Below, piece after piece: positions 53,595 through 62,654 of a stretch of DNA of 64,000 nucleotides; the first letter of the stretch is position 1, and the number at the start of each line of letters is the position of its first letter. Source of the stretch: Bacteroidaceae bacterium (GTDB lineage Bacteria > Bacteroidota > Bacteroidia > Bacteroidales > Bacteroidaceae); the NCBI GenBank assembly GCA_017560945.1, contig JAFZDY010000050.1, positions 19,558-83,557 on the forward strand, read 5' to 3'. The notes beneath the pieces were generated by a model. The model was given only the letters and a program-made list of their open reading frames with translations. It was not told where the DNA came from and made no database searches. Both the position numbers and the translations under genes were made by a program.

Positions 53595-54641
53595 ATGGAA
53601 AACATAAGTGGCATTTTACAAGATTGGTACGATAAAAATAGACGTGAACTTCCGTGGCGGATGACGAAAAATCCTTACTATATTTGGGTGTCTGAAATTA
53701 TTTTACAACAGACGCGTGTAGCTCAAGGGTACGACTATTTTATTCGTTTTGTCGAACGTTTCCCTGATGTCGAGTCATTGGCCATGGCTGATGAGGATGA
53801 GGTGATGAAGTATTGGCAAGGTCTTGGCTACTATTCTCGTGCTCGCAACCTTCATGCGGCGGCCAAGCAGGTGATGGCTTTGGGTGTTTTTCCTGTTGAC
53901 TATGCCGGTGTCCGTTCTTTGAAGGGTGTGGGCGATTATACGGCGGCGGCCATCTGCTCCATTGCGTATTATTTACCCCATGCCGTGGTGGATGGAAATG
54001 TTTATCGTGTACTTTCCCGTTTGTTAGGTGTGGATACTCCCATAGATTCAACCATGGGCAAGCATGAATTTGCGGAGTTGGCCAATGCTTTGCTTGATAG
54101 TTCGCATCCAGGTGAGCACAATCAGGCGATTATGGATTTCGGAGCAATGGTGTGTACGCCTCAAAGCCCACGGTGCGATGAGTGTCCGTTGGTAGGGCGT
54201 TGTGTAGCCAAGGCTGAGAATAGGGTAAACGAGTTGCCTGTAAAGTCTCGCAAGACTCAAACAAAGAACAGGTATTTTAATTATATTTATGTTCGCGCAG
54301 GCGCGTACACCTTCATAAACAAGCGCGTGAGAAATGACATTTGGAAAAACCTCTATGAATTCCCCCTCGTAGAAACCGATCATGAAGTTTCTGAGGAGGA
54401 GTTTTACGCACTTCCCGAGTTGCAGGCAATGATGGTTGCGAAGGAACGTCCTGTTTTTCGTTCGTTGCTTCGTGGTGTAAAGCACGTGTTGTCTCATCGT
54501 GTGATATGGGCAAATTTCTACGAAGTTGTTTTGCCTGAAGATACACGTTCGTTTTCCTCCTTTTTACGCATTAGGGAGGAGGAGTTGGATTCCTATCCTG
54601 TTTCTCGGCTTGTGAGTTTGTTTTTGGAAAAAAAGCAATAA
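53595..54641 (+). CDS. mutY: A/G-specific adenine glycosylase MutY
   Basis: 348 aa, usual length. It excises adenine opposite 8-oxoguanine. The catalytic Glu (E34 in WVSEIILQQT), the helix-hairpin-helix LKGVGDYTAAAI (109-120), catalytic D133 in VVDGNV and the [4Fe-4S] cysteines C187-x6-C194-x2-C197-x5-C203 are all present. A C-terminal NUDIX-like domain follows. First of the mutY-ssb-gldE group. Confidence 0.96.
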   Translation: MENISGILQDWYDKNRRELPWRMTKNPYYIWVSEIILQQTRVAQGYDYFIRFVERFPDVESLAMADEDEVMKYWQGLGYYSRARNLHAAAKQVMALGVFPVDYAGVRSLKGVGDYTAAAICSIAYYLPHAVVDGNVYRVLSRLLGVDTPIDSTMGKHEFAELANALLDSSHPGEHNQAIMDFGAMVCTPQSPRCDECPLVGRCVAKAENRVNELPVKSRKTQTKNRYFNYIYVRAGAYTFINKRVRNDIWKNLYEFPLVETDHEVSEEEFYALPELQAMMVAKERPVFRSLLRGVKHVLSHRVIWANFYEVVLPEDTRSFSSFLRIREEELDSYPVSRLVSLFLEKKQ

Positions 54642-54644
54642 TTG

Positions 54645-54676
54645 TTTGGTTAGTGAGTGAATAATGTGTACTTTTG
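54645..54676 (+). promoter_or_regulatory. Promoter of ssb
   Basis: TTTG (54645-54648), a 20-bp spacer and TACTTTTG (54669-54676), an exact consensus match just after mutY. Start codon 28 bp downstream. Confidence 0.75.
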
Positions 54677-54703
54677 GCAATTATTTTAATAAAGGATAAG
54701 ATT

Positions 54704-55120
54704 ATGTCAGTAAATAAGGTAATATTGATAGGTAACGTGGGTCGTGATCCCGAAGTGCGTTACTTGGACAATGGGGTAGCCGTTGCTACCTTGACTTTGG
54801 CAACTTCAGAACGTGGATATACTTTGCAGAATGGGACACAGGTGCCCGAGCGCACTGAGTGGCACAATGTCGTTCTTTGGAGAGGATTAGCCGAGGTGGC
54901 TGAGAAATATGTTCATAAGGGTGATAAACTCTATATTGAGGGTAAACTCCGCACACGTTCGTACGATGACCAAAATGGTGTAAAACGCTATGTTGTAGAG
55001 ATTTTTGCAGATAATATGGAGATGCTTTCTGTACGTCCGAATGCAGGAAGTGCTCCCATGGCTCAACCTCAGGGACAATCTGCGCAAGCACCTCAACCTG
55101 ATGGGGAGATGCCCTTTTAA
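54704..55120 (+). CDS. ssb: Single-stranded DNA-binding protein
   Basis: 138 aa. I start at the ATG at 54704 (MSVNKVILIGNVGRDPEVRYL); an upstream in-frame ATG at 54674 would add ten residues and overlap the promoter. OB-fold, a Gln/Pro-rich linker and the partner-binding tail GEMPF. Typical length. Confidence 0.96.
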   Translation: MSVNKVILIGNVGRDPEVRYLDNGVAVATLTLATSERGYTLQNGTQVPERTEWHNVVLWRGLAEVAEKYVHKGDKLYIEGKLRTRSYDDQNGVKRYVVEIFADNMEMLSVRPNAGSAPMAQPQGQSAQAPQPDGEMPF

Positions 55121-55156
55121 TGAAGAGAACATTTTGTTGAACTAAATTTTTTATCC

Positions 55157-56512
55157 TTGGATATAGATTCTTATTTATGCCAATTGGCAGGCATTTTTGA
55201 TGGTATTACATTGAATGCCCCTTCACCAGGGGCCATCGTGGCCATAGTGTTGGCCGTCCTGTTGTTGTTTTGTTCAGGTTTTGTTTCCGCTTCTGAGATT
55301 GCTTTCTTCTCCTTGTCACCCAAGGATATGAGCGACATCAAGCAGAGTGGGATGAGTGTGGATAAGCGCATTCTCTCTCTCTTGGATGAGTCGGAGCGAT
55401 TGTTGGCTACCATTCTCATCTCCAATAACTTTGTGAACGTGACCATCATCATGCTCTGCAACTATTTCTTCAGTAATGTAGTTGATTTTGGTTCTTCGGA
55501 GATAGTCGAATTCATCGTACTCACCGTACTCCTCACGTTTTTATTGTTGCTCTTTGGTGAAATTATCCCCAAGATTTATTCGGCACAAAATACATTGCCC
55601 TTCACACGTATAGCGGCTCCCGTGTTGTCGGTGTTGAAGAGGTTGTTTTATCCTCTGTCAAGTATGCTCATGCACTCTACTTTCATAGTGAACAGGATGG
55701 TGTCCAAGGAGGATCACAATATTTCGGTGGATGAACTTTCCCAAGCATTGGAGTTGACCGACAGGGAAGACATCAAGGAGGAACGCAACATCCTGCAAGG
55801 CATCATCCGCTTTGGCGATGAGACGGCTAAGGAGGTGATGACTTCGCGCCTCGATATGGTGGATATCGACATTAAGACTCCCTATTCGCAGGTGCTGAAG
55901 ATGATTGTGGAAAACGGATACTCACGTATGCCTGTATATGAGGGTTCGCAAGACAATATCAAGGGAGTGCTCTACATCAAAGACCTGCTTCCCCACTTGA
56001 ATAAGGGTGACAATTTCAGATGGCAATCACTGATACGTCCTGCATATTTTGTCCCTGAGACAAAGATGATTGACGACCTCTTGCGCGATTTTCAGAAGAA
56101 TCACATCCATATTGCCGTGGTGGTTGATGAGTTTGGAGGAACCTCCGGCATCATCACCTTGGAGGATATCATCGAGGAAATTGTGGGCGAAATCAATGAT
56201 GAGTATGACGAGGACGAACGCCAATATGTGAAGGTGAGTGACCATGTATATGTGTTCGAGGCCAAAATTCTGTTGGCCGACTTCTATAAGGTGCTCGATA
56301 CCGATTACGATGAGTTCGAACCCATTGTAGGTGAAGCCGATACATTGGCGGGCCTTTTGCTCGAAATCAAGGGAGAGTTCCCCAAGTTGCACGAGCAATT
56401 GACATTTGGCCGATACGAGTTTGAGGTATTGGAGATGGATGCTCGTCGCATATTGAAGGTGAAAGTACAGGTGAACGAGCAACCCTCGTCCACCGATGAA
56501 GATAACAATTGA
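55157..56512 (+). CDS. gldE: Gliding-motility-associated GldE (CNNM/CBS/CorC-type)
   Basis: 451 aa with a probable TTG start at 55157 (the next in-frame Met is inside the CNNM domain). A DUF21/CNNM membrane domain (~25-175, with SASEIAFFSLSPKDMSDI), then CBS-pair motifs (~200-330: KEVMTSRLDMVDID; YSRMPVYEGSQDNIKGVLYI) and a CorC/HlyC C-terminal domain (FEVLEMDARRILKVKV). GldE homologues are found in Bacteroidetes whether or not they glide; it may affect ion homeostasis. It is 36 bp after ssb. GldD, often beside it, is not here. Confidence 0.88.
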   Translation: MDIDSYLCQLAGIFDGITLNAPSPGAIVAIVLAVLLLFCSGFVSASEIAFFSLSPKDMSDIKQSGMSVDKRILSLLDESERLLATILISNNFVNVTIIMLCNYFFSNVVDFGSSEIVEFIVLTVLLTFLLLLFGEIIPKIYSAQNTLPFTRIAAPVLSVLKRLFYPLSSMLMHSTFIVNRMVSKEDHNISVDELSQALELTDREDIKEERNILQGIIRFGDETAKEVMTSRLDMVDIDIKTPYSQVLKMIVENGYSRMPVYEGSQDNIKGVLYIKDLLPHLNKGDNFRWQSLIRPAYFVPETKMIDDLLRDFQKNHIHIAVVVDEFGGTSGIITLEDIIEEIVGEINDEYDEDERQYVKVSDHVYVFEAKILLADFYKVLDTDYDEFEPIVGEADTLAGLLLEIKGEFPKLHEQLTFGRYEFEVLEMDARRILKVKVQVNEQPSSTDEDNN

Positions 56513-56515
56513 CCT

Positions 56516-57160
56516 ATGCCTCTCTACCAACTATCCGTCAAGGACAATGACACATGTACGGTTGCCATTTGGCAGATAGCCGAGAGTGAAGAGGAAATGG
56601 TTGCACCCATGCCCTGTGGCAAGGAATTGTTGGCCGAGGCTCGTGCCAGATTCAAGGCCGATGGTCGTAGGCTCGAGTGGCTTGCCGTGCGTAGGTTGAT
56701 GCACGAGGTAGGTTGCCACTCGCCAATCAAGTATCATCCCAGTGGTCGTCCCTATTTGGAGGAGGACGAAAGATACATCTCCATTTCCCACACTCGAGGG
56801 TACGCGGCCATAGCCCTGCACCTGGAGAAATCCGTAGGGTTGGACATCGAGCAACGCACAGACAGAGTGTGTCGTGTGAGGGAGAAATTTCTCTCCCACG
56901 AGGAAAAACTTTTTCTCCCGTTGGAGAAAAAAAATGTAGAGACAATGCTCATCATTTGGACGGTCAAGGAGGCCATGTTCAAGTTGATGGACAAGGAGGG
57001 AGTCGATTTTGCTCGACACCTGCATGTGTCGCCCTTCGAGGTGGCAGGGGAGGGAAGCCTTGTGGCGCACGAGACATTGACCAATGAACAGTGCGCTTAT
57101 CAATTCTCCTACCAAATCTATCCCGACTTTGTGCTTTCGCTTGGCTCACTCATGGCATAA
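56516..57160 (+). CDS. 4'-Phosphopantetheinyl transferase (Sfp-like)
   Basis: 214 aa. It activates carrier proteins by attaching the CoA-derived arm. The magnesium- and CoA-binding signatures are present: GLDIEQ (D110, E112) and WTVKEAMFKL (W148, K151, E152). The N-terminal half (HPSGRPYLEEDERYISISHTRG) also fits. Only 3 bp after gldE, so co-transcribed. No polyketide or peptide-synthase genes are in the window; its client is probably the fatty-acid ACP. Confidence 0.92.
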   Translation: MPLYQLSVKDNDTCTVAIWQIAESEEEMVAPMPCGKELLAEARARFKADGRRLEWLAVRRLMHEVGCHSPIKYHPSGRPYLEEDERYISISHTRGYAAIALHLEKSVGLDIEQRTDRVCRVREKFLSHEEKLFLPLEKKNVETMLIIWTVKEAMFKLMDKEGVDFARHLHVSPFEVAGEGSLVAHETLTNEQCAYQFSYQIYPDFVLSLGSLMA

Positions 57161-57220
57161 GGCAGATTCATCATAGACTTCAGGTCGCTTGAAAAAGATA
57201 ATACCATACAACGATAGAAA

Positions 57221-58555
57221 ATGAAGAAATACCCCGAATACATACAACGCGCCCTTGTGGCCATAAATATTGAACAACTCAACCCTATGCAAGAGTCGGC
57301 TATCGACGCATGGGCCGAGGGTAAGGATCTTGTATTGCTTTCACCTACAGGGTCGGGCAAGACATTGGCCTACCTGTTGCCAGTGCTTGGTCGCTTGCAG
57401 GTGGATGTGGAAGGTGTGCAAGCCGTGGTGTTGGTGCCTTCTCGCGAATTGGCCTTGCAGACAGAGCAGGTGTTCAAGTCGATGAATACCACCTTCAAGG
57501 CGGTCAGTTGTTATGGTGGACGTCCGGCTATGGAAGAGCATCGTACACTCAAGGGTGTTCGTCCATCGCTGGTGATAGCCACCCCTGGTCGTATGAATGA
57601 CCATTTGGGCAAGGGTAACATCGATGCATCCACCATCCGCACGTTGGTGATTGACGAGTTTGACAAGTCGCTCGAATTGGGCTTTCACGACGAGATGGAG
57701 AGTGTCATCTCGCGCTTGCCCGTCTTGCGTCGTCGCTTCCTCTTGTCGGCCACCGATGCGGAGGAGATACCTCAGTTTGCAGGCGTAGGTAGCGAAGCCA
57801 TCCGATTGGATTTCCTCTCGGACGAGGAACAGATACCTTCGCGCATTCGACTTCATGTTGTACATTCTCCTGAAAAGGATAAACTCAAGCCCCTTGCCGA
57901 TTTGCTTTGCACATTGGGCGACACCTCAAGCCTTGTCTTTGTAAACTATCGCGAGGCCGTCGAGCGTGTGGGTAAGTACCTTCAGTCGGTTGGTATTGCT
58001 TGCGGAATGTTTCATGGAGGTATGGAGCAACCCGATCGCGAACGTGCACTCTATCGCTTTTGCAATGGTAGTTGTCACGTGTTCGTGTGTACCGACCTTG
58101 CTGCTCGAGGTTTGGACATTCCTCATATCGACAATGTCATTCACTATCATCTCCCCGCCAATGAAGATGGCTACATCCATCGCAATGGCCGCACCGCTCG
58201 TTGGGAAGCCGAAGGCGATGCATTCCTCTTGATTCATGCCGAGGAACAAGTTCCCGAGTATGTGCGCGATACCCCCGAGGAGTTTCAACTTCCCTTGAAT
58301 CCTCCCAAACCCAAACTTGCCAAGTGGGCGACACTTTATATAGGTAGAGGAAAGAAGGACAAACTCAGCAAAGGTGACATTATGGGCTTCCTCTCCAAAA
58401 AAGGAGGATTGAACAGGGACGAAGTGGGTCGTATCGACGTGAAGGACCATTATGCATTTGTAGCCATTCTTCGCAAGAAACTGGCTCATACTCTCAATCT
58501 TGTACGTGGCGAGAAGATAAAAGGTTTGAAGACCATCATGGAAGAGAGTAGGTGA
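57221..58555 (+). CDS. DEAD-box-family RNA helicase (motif DEFD)
   Basis: 444 aa. Walker A SPTGSGKT (41-48), PSRELALQ, TPGR, motif II DEFD (145-148) in place of DEAD, SAT (176-178) and motif VI HRNGRTARW are all present. Two RecA-like domains and a ~90-residue basic C-terminus (LYIGRGKKDKLSKGDIMGFL), a DbpA-like RNA-binding extension. Likely involved in RNA folding or ribosome assembly. It follows the PPTase at 60 bp. Confidence 0.92.
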   Translation: MKKYPEYIQRALVAINIEQLNPMQESAIDAWAEGKDLVLLSPTGSGKTLAYLLPVLGRLQVDVEGVQAVVLVPSRELALQTEQVFKSMNTTFKAVSCYGGRPAMEEHRTLKGVRPSLVIATPGRMNDHLGKGNIDASTIRTLVIDEFDKSLELGFHDEMESVISRLPVLRRRFLLSATDAEEIPQFAGVGSEAIRLDFLSDEEQIPSRIRLHVVHSPEKDKLKPLADLLCTLGDTSSLVFVNYREAVERVGKYLQSVGIACGMFHGGMEQPDRERALYRFCNGSCHVFVCTDLAARGLDIPHIDNVIHYHLPANEDGYIHRNGRTARWEAEGDAFLLIHAEEQVPEYVRDTPEEFQLPLNPPKPKLAKWATLYIGRGKKDKLSKGDIMGFLSKKGGLNRDEVGRIDVKDHYAFVAILRKKLAHTLNLVRGEKIKGLKTIMEESR

Positions 58556-58630
58556 TTTAATTTTTAATTCTAAATTGTGTGATGGGCGGTGAACGATGAG
58601 CTTTTAATATTGAATTTTAATTTTTGAGTC

Positions 58631-58743
58631 TTTGTAAGAGGGCAGGCAGACCCTGCCCCTACGATGATTGAATATTGAACTTTAAATTTTGAACCTTGAA
58701 CTTTGAACCTTGAATATTTAATATTGAACCTTTGAACCTTGAA
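58631..58743. repeat. Composite repeat: 42-bp element plus heptamers, copy 2
   Basis: 58631-58672 is 39 of 42 identical to the element at 35697 (TTTGTAAGAGGGCAGG..., stem GGGCAGG/CCTGCCC); 58673-58743 is ten heptamer-like units (TATTGAA, CTTTAAA, CCTTGAA...), one of them 8 bp. The 58556-58929 gap also holds the serC promoter; no gene found. Confidence 0.85.
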
Positions 58744-58846
58744 TAATAAACTTTGTTTTTTAATTACACAATGAAAGTAAAATTGTGCGAAAAATGATAA
58801 GATGAAAGAAAAATATCTTATTTTCTATACAATTTGTACGAAAATT

Positions 58847-58878
58847 GTTGGTGGGATAGAATTTATTATGTAATTTCG
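58847..58878 (+). promoter_or_regulatory. Possible serC promoter
   Basis: GTTG (58847-58850; 3 of 4), a 20-bp spacer and TAATTTCG (58871-58878; one mismatch to TAnnTTTG). Start codon 52 bp downstream. Confidence 0.45.
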
Positions 58879-58929
58879 CGCCGTTAATCGAAAAAATAGT
58901 TTGTATTACATAAAAAACAAATCAAAGAC

Positions 58930-59997
58930 ATGAAAAAACATAATTTCAATGCAGGACCCTCTATTTTACCTCGTGAGGTGATTGAACAAACAGCTCAAGC
59001 AGTTTTGGATTTCAACGGCTCAGGCCTCTCTGTATTGGAGATAAGTCACCGTGCAAAAGATTTTCAGCCGGTTGTGGACGAAGCAGTAGCACTCTTTAAA
59101 GAGTTACTCAATATACCTGAAGGATACTCCGTACTCTTCTTGGGTGGAGGTGCAAGTTTGGAGTTTTGCATGATTCCCTTCAACTTCTTGGAGAAAAAGG
59201 CTGCTTACCTCAATACTGGTGTCTGGGCTAAGAAGGCTATGAAGGAAGCTAAGGGCTTCGGTGAAGTGGTCGAAGTAGCTTCATCAGCCGAGGCTACCTA
59301 TACGTACATTCCCAAGGATTATACAGTACCTGCCGATGTAGATTATTTCCACATCACTACTAATAATACCATTTATGGTACAGAGTTGAAAGAGGACTTG
59401 GATGTGAATGTTCCCATGATTGCCGATATGTCATCCGACATCTTCTCTCGTCCCATTGACGTGAGCAAGTATATCTGCATCTATGGTGGTGGTCAGAAAA
59501 ACTTGGCTCCTGCTGGTGTTACCTTTGTCATTGTGAAGAATGATGCACTCGGAAAGGTTTCACGTTACATTCCCACAATGTTGAATTATCAGACACACGT
59601 GGACGGAGGTTCAATGTTCAACACCCCTCCCGTGCTTCCTATTTATACTGCCCTTCAGACACTCCGTTGGATCAAGGCACAGGGTGGAGTAGCAGAGATG
59701 GAGCGTCGTGCCATCGAGAAGGCCGATATGCTGTATGCTGAGATCGATCGTAACAAGATGTTCGTAGGTACTGCTGCCAAGGAAGACCGTTCACGCATGA
59801 ATATCTGCTTCGTGATGGCTCCCGAATATAAGGACTTGGAAGCAGACTTCTTGAAGTTCGCCACTGAGCGTGGTATGGTAGGTATCAAGGGACACCGTTC
59901 TGTGGGTGGTTTCCGCGCCTCATGCTACAATGCTATGCCGAAGGAAAGCGTACAGGCATTGATTGATTGCATGCAGGAATTTGAAAAGTTACATTAA
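58930..59997 (+). CDS. serC: Phosphoserine aminotransferase
   Basis: 355 aa. It makes 3-phosphoserine from phosphohydroxypyruvate. The N-terminus [27 protein letters not shown] and the PLP-lysine region [19 protein letters not shown] are family signatures. It is followed at 48 bp by serA, so both steps of serine synthesis are together. Confidence 0.96.
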   Translation: MKKHNFNAGPSILPREVIEQTAQAVLDFNGSGLSVLEISHRAKDFQPVVDEAVALFKELLNIPEGYSVLFLGGGASLEFCMIPFNFLEKKAAYLNTGVWAKKAMKEAKGFGEVVEVASSAEATYTYIPKDYTVPADVDYFHITTNNTIYGTELKEDLDVNVPMIADMSSDIFSRPIDVSKYICIYGGGQKNLAPAGVTFVIVKNDALGKVSRYIPTMLNYQTHVDGGSMFNTPPVLPIYTALQTLRWIKAQGGVAEMERRAIEKADMLYAEIDRNKMFVGTAAKEDRSRMNICFVMAPEYKDLEADFLKFATERGMVGIKGHRSVGGFRASCYNAMPKESVQALIDCMQEFEKLH

Positions 59998-60045
59998 TTA
60001 ACGGACCCTCCCCCCCAGCCCCTCCACTTAATAATTTTATAGTAT

Positions 60046-60966
60046 ATGAAAGTTTTAGTTGCAACAGATAAACCATTTGCCAAAGTAGCGGTAGATGGTA
60101 TCCGCAAAGAGATAGAAGCAGCAGGTTACGAACTCGTACTGCTCGAGAAATATGGCGAAAAAGCCAACTTGTTGAATGCCGTGGCCGATGCAGATGCCAT
60201 CATCATCCGTAGCGATGTGGTGGATGCTGAGGTACTCGATGCTGCCAAGCAATTGAAGATTGTCGTACGTGCAGGTGCTGGTTACGATAATGTAGACCTC
60301 GAAGCTGCTACTGCTCATGGTGTATGTGTGATGAACACCCCTGGTCAGAACTCCAATGCTGTAGCCGAATTGGCTTTGGGTATGATGGTGATGGCCGTGC
60401 GTAATATGTACAATGGTACTTCAGGCACTGAGTTGAAGGGTAAGAAATTGGGTATTCATGCCTATGGTAATGTAGGTCGTAATGTAGCACGCATCGCCCG
60501 AGGTTTCGGTATGGATATCTATGCTTACGATGCATTCTGCCCTAAGGAAGTGATAGAGGCCGATGGAGCCAAGGCCGTTGACTCTGCTGAAGAACTCTAT
60601 GCTGCCTGCGATGTCATCTCACTTCACATTCCCGCTACTGCTGAGACAAAGAACTCTATCAACTACGATCTCGTAGGACGTATGCCCAAGGGAGGTCTTC
60701 TTGTGAACACCGCCCGCAAGGAAGTTATCGACGAAACAGGTCTCATCAAGTTGATGGAAGAGCGCACCGACCTTAAGTATGTCACCGACATCATGCCTGC
60801 CGCTCATGCCAAGTTTGCCGAGATGTTCCCCACTCGCTACTTCTCTACTCCCAAGAAGATGGGGGCTCAGACGGCTGAGGCTAACATCAATGCCGGCATT
60901 GCTGCTGCTCAGCAGATTGTCGGATTCTTGAAGGACGGTTGCGAACGTTTCCGTGTAAATAAGTAA
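60046..60966 (+). CDS. serA: D-3-phosphoglycerate dehydrogenase (short form)
   Basis: 306 aa, the short form without C-terminal ACT/ASB regulatory domains. VRAGAGYDNVDLEAATAHG, GKKLGIHAYGNVGRNVARIA, the NAD motif and the catalytic His in the C-terminal PAAHAKF are seen. It catalyses the first step of serine synthesis. Downstream, the DUF1015 gene follows after a hairpin. Confidence 0.92.
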   Translation: MKVLVATDKPFAKVAVDGIRKEIEAAGYELVLLEKYGEKANLLNAVADADAIIIRSDVVDAEVLDAAKQLKIVVRAGAGYDNVDLEAATAHGVCVMNTPGQNSNAVAELALGMMVMAVRNMYNGTSGTELKGKKLGIHAYGNVGRNVARIARGFGMDIYAYDAFCPKEVIEADGAKAVDSAEELYAACDVISLHIPATAETKNSINYDLVGRMPKGGLLVNTARKEVIDETGLIKLMEERTDLKYVTDIMPAAHAKFAEMFPTRYFSTPKKMGAQTAEANINAGIAAAQQIVGFLKDGCERFRVNK

Positions 60967-60970
60967 TATT

Positions 60971-61045
60971 TTAGGCACGGATTACGCGGATTACACGGAT
61001 TAAATAGTTGAAAAATCTGTGTTCATCTGTGTAATCCGTGCCTAA
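60971..61045. repeat. Long hairpin repeat, GGCACGGATTAC family, copy 2
   Basis: TTAGGCACGGATTAC and its complement at the ends of a 75-bp imperfect palindrome between serA and the DUF1015 gene. Same family as 9766-9847. Within an operon it may be an attenuator or mRNA-stabilising hairpin. Confidence 0.8.
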
Positions 61046-61080
61046 TTCATAATGTAGAATTCATAATTCATAATTACCTC

Positions 61081-62328
61081 ATGGCAATAATTAAACCCTT
61101 TAAAGGAATACGTCCACCTCAGGCATTGGTGGAGCAGGTAGAGAGTCGTCCCTACGATGTGCTCAACTCCGAAGAGGCACGTGCCGAAGCAGGTGACAAC
61201 GAAAAGTCACTCTACCACATCATCAAACCCGAAATAGACTTCCCTGTAGGAACTGACGAACACGACCCTCGCGTCTATGACAAGGCGGCCGAGAACTTCC
61301 AAAAGTTTCAGGACATGGGATGGCTCGTTCAGGATGACAAGGAGAATTACTACGTCTATGCACAAACCATGAATGGCAAGACCCAATACGGTCTGGTTGT
61401 ATGCGCATACGTGGACGACTATATGACTGGTGTCATCAAGAAACACGAGTTGACCCGTCGCGACAAGGAGGAGGACCGCATGAAGCACGTGCGTGTGAAC
61501 AATGCCAATGTCGAGCCCGTCTTCTTTGCTTACCCCGATAATGCGAAACTCGATGCTCTTGTAGCCAAATATACGGCTAATGCGCCTGTGTACGATTTTA
61601 TTGCTCCCATCGACGGATTTGGACACCAGTTTTGGATTATCGACGATGCCGAGGACATTGCTGCCATCACCGCCGAGTTTGCCGCCATGCCAGCCCTCTA
61701 TATTGCCGACGGACACCACCGTAGTGCTGCCGCCGCTCTTGTAGGTGCCGAGAAGGCTAAGCAAAACCCCAACCATCGTGGCGACGAGGAGTACAACTAC
61801 TTCATGGCCGTATGTTTCCCTGCCGGACAACTCACCATCATCGATTACAATCGCGTGGTGAAAGACCTCAACGGACTTACCGCACAGGAGTTTCTTAGTG
61901 CCATCAGCAAGAATTTTATTGTAGAAGAGAAAGGTGCCGACATCTACAAACCCACCGCTTTGCATAACTTTGCCCTCTATCTCGAAGGCAAGTGGTACAG
62001 CCTTACCGCCAAGGAAGGCACTTACGATGATAACGACCCCATCGGTGTGCTCGACGTTACCATCTCATCCAACCTCATTTTGGACGAAATCCTCGGTATC
62101 AAGGATCTCCGTAGCGACGAGCGTATCGACTTCGTTGGTGGCATCCGTGGGCTAGGTGAGTTGAAGAAGCGTGTCGATAGTGGTGAGATGAAGGTTGCTC
62201 TTGCTCTCTATCCTGTCAGCATGAAGCAATTGATGGACATCGCCGATAGCGGTAACATCATGCCTCCCAAAACCACTTGGTTCGAACCGAAACTCCGTTC
62301 AGGATTGGTTATCCACAAGTTGGTATAA
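61081..62328 (+). CDS. DUF1015-family protein
   Basis: 415 aa, usual length. N-terminus MAIIKPFKGIRPPQALVEQVESRPYDVLNSEEAR and ADGHHRSAAAA are signatures of DUF1015, a probable kinase-related or HipA-like family of unknown function often beside serA. The C-terminal FVGGIRGLGELKKRVDSGEM is also conserved. Third gene of the serine group; the start is just after the AATTACCTC leader. Confidence 0.85.
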   Translation: MAIIKPFKGIRPPQALVEQVESRPYDVLNSEEARAEAGDNEKSLYHIIKPEIDFPVGTDEHDPRVYDKAAENFQKFQDMGWLVQDDKENYYVYAQTMNGKTQYGLVVCAYVDDYMTGVIKKHELTRRDKEEDRMKHVRVNNANVEPVFFAYPDNAKLDALVAKYTANAPVYDFIAPIDGFGHQFWIIDDAEDIAAITAEFAAMPALYIADGHHRSAAAALVGAEKAKQNPNHRGDEEYNYFMAVCFPAGQLTIIDYNRVVKDLNGLTAQEFLSAISKNFIVEEKGADIYKPTALHNFALYLEGKWYSLTAKEGTYDDNDPIGVLDVTISSNLILDEILGIKDLRSDERIDFVGGIRGLGELKKRVDSGEMKVALALYPVSMKQLMDIADSGNIMPPKTTWFEPKLRSGLVIHKLV

Positions 62329-62365
62329 AACAATAGGGAGTGGAGGAATTTCCACAAAATATATT

Positions 62366-62417
62366 AGGCGCGAATAGCAAGGATGAATTTAATTGCCCCT
62401 TGTTATTCGTGCCTTTT
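62366..62417 (+). terminator. Terminator of the serC-serA-DUF1015 operon
   Basis: AGGCGCGAATAGCAAGG pairs (with G-T wobbles) with CCTTGTTATTCGTGCCT and is followed by TTTTATTT. Related in style to the GGCACGGATTAC hairpins. Confidence 0.75.
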
Positions 62418-62448
62418 ATTTAATCATTATTCAACTCCTTTCAATGAA

Positions 62449-62521
62449 TGTCTTATACTGATATAGATATTACACATTTTTTATCGTTACTAAATGTGTC
62501 TACCTATATCAGTATAAGACA
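62449..62521. repeat. 73-bp near-perfect palindrome
   Basis: Arms TGTCTTATACTGATATAG and its complement (18 bp perfect) plus an inner ACACATTT / AAATGTGT, loop ~12 nt. Between the terminators of two convergent genes. Could be a small mobile palindrome; no transposase seen. The rest of 62329-62654 is terminators and a short ATCTGCGTT repeat. Confidence 0.75.
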
Positions 62522-62585
62522 GGATAAAATTTTTATCTGCGTTATCTGCGTTATCTGCAGATGAAAAATCATGCAAGCAATAAAG

Positions 62586-62626
62586 AATAAAAAAAAGAGG
62601 GATGCACCTTGTAAAGTACATCCCCC
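62586..62626 (-). terminator. Terminator of the lipoprotein gene
   Basis: GGGATGCAC with GTACATCCC (one bulge) and, on the minus strand, TCTTTTTTTTATTC. Begins 29 bp past the stop. Confidence 0.7.
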
Positions 62627-62654
62627 ATTTCCTATATTGATAGTTCTTAATGGC

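Noticed and set aside
61207-61965. 252-aa minus-strand frame opposite the DUF1015 gene
   Set aside because: Antisense shadow; Val/Gly-rich composition only.
3581-62521. Insertion sequences or prophage
   Set aside because: No transposase, integrase or phage structural gene appears in any frame; the palindromes and repeats are the only mobile-looking material.
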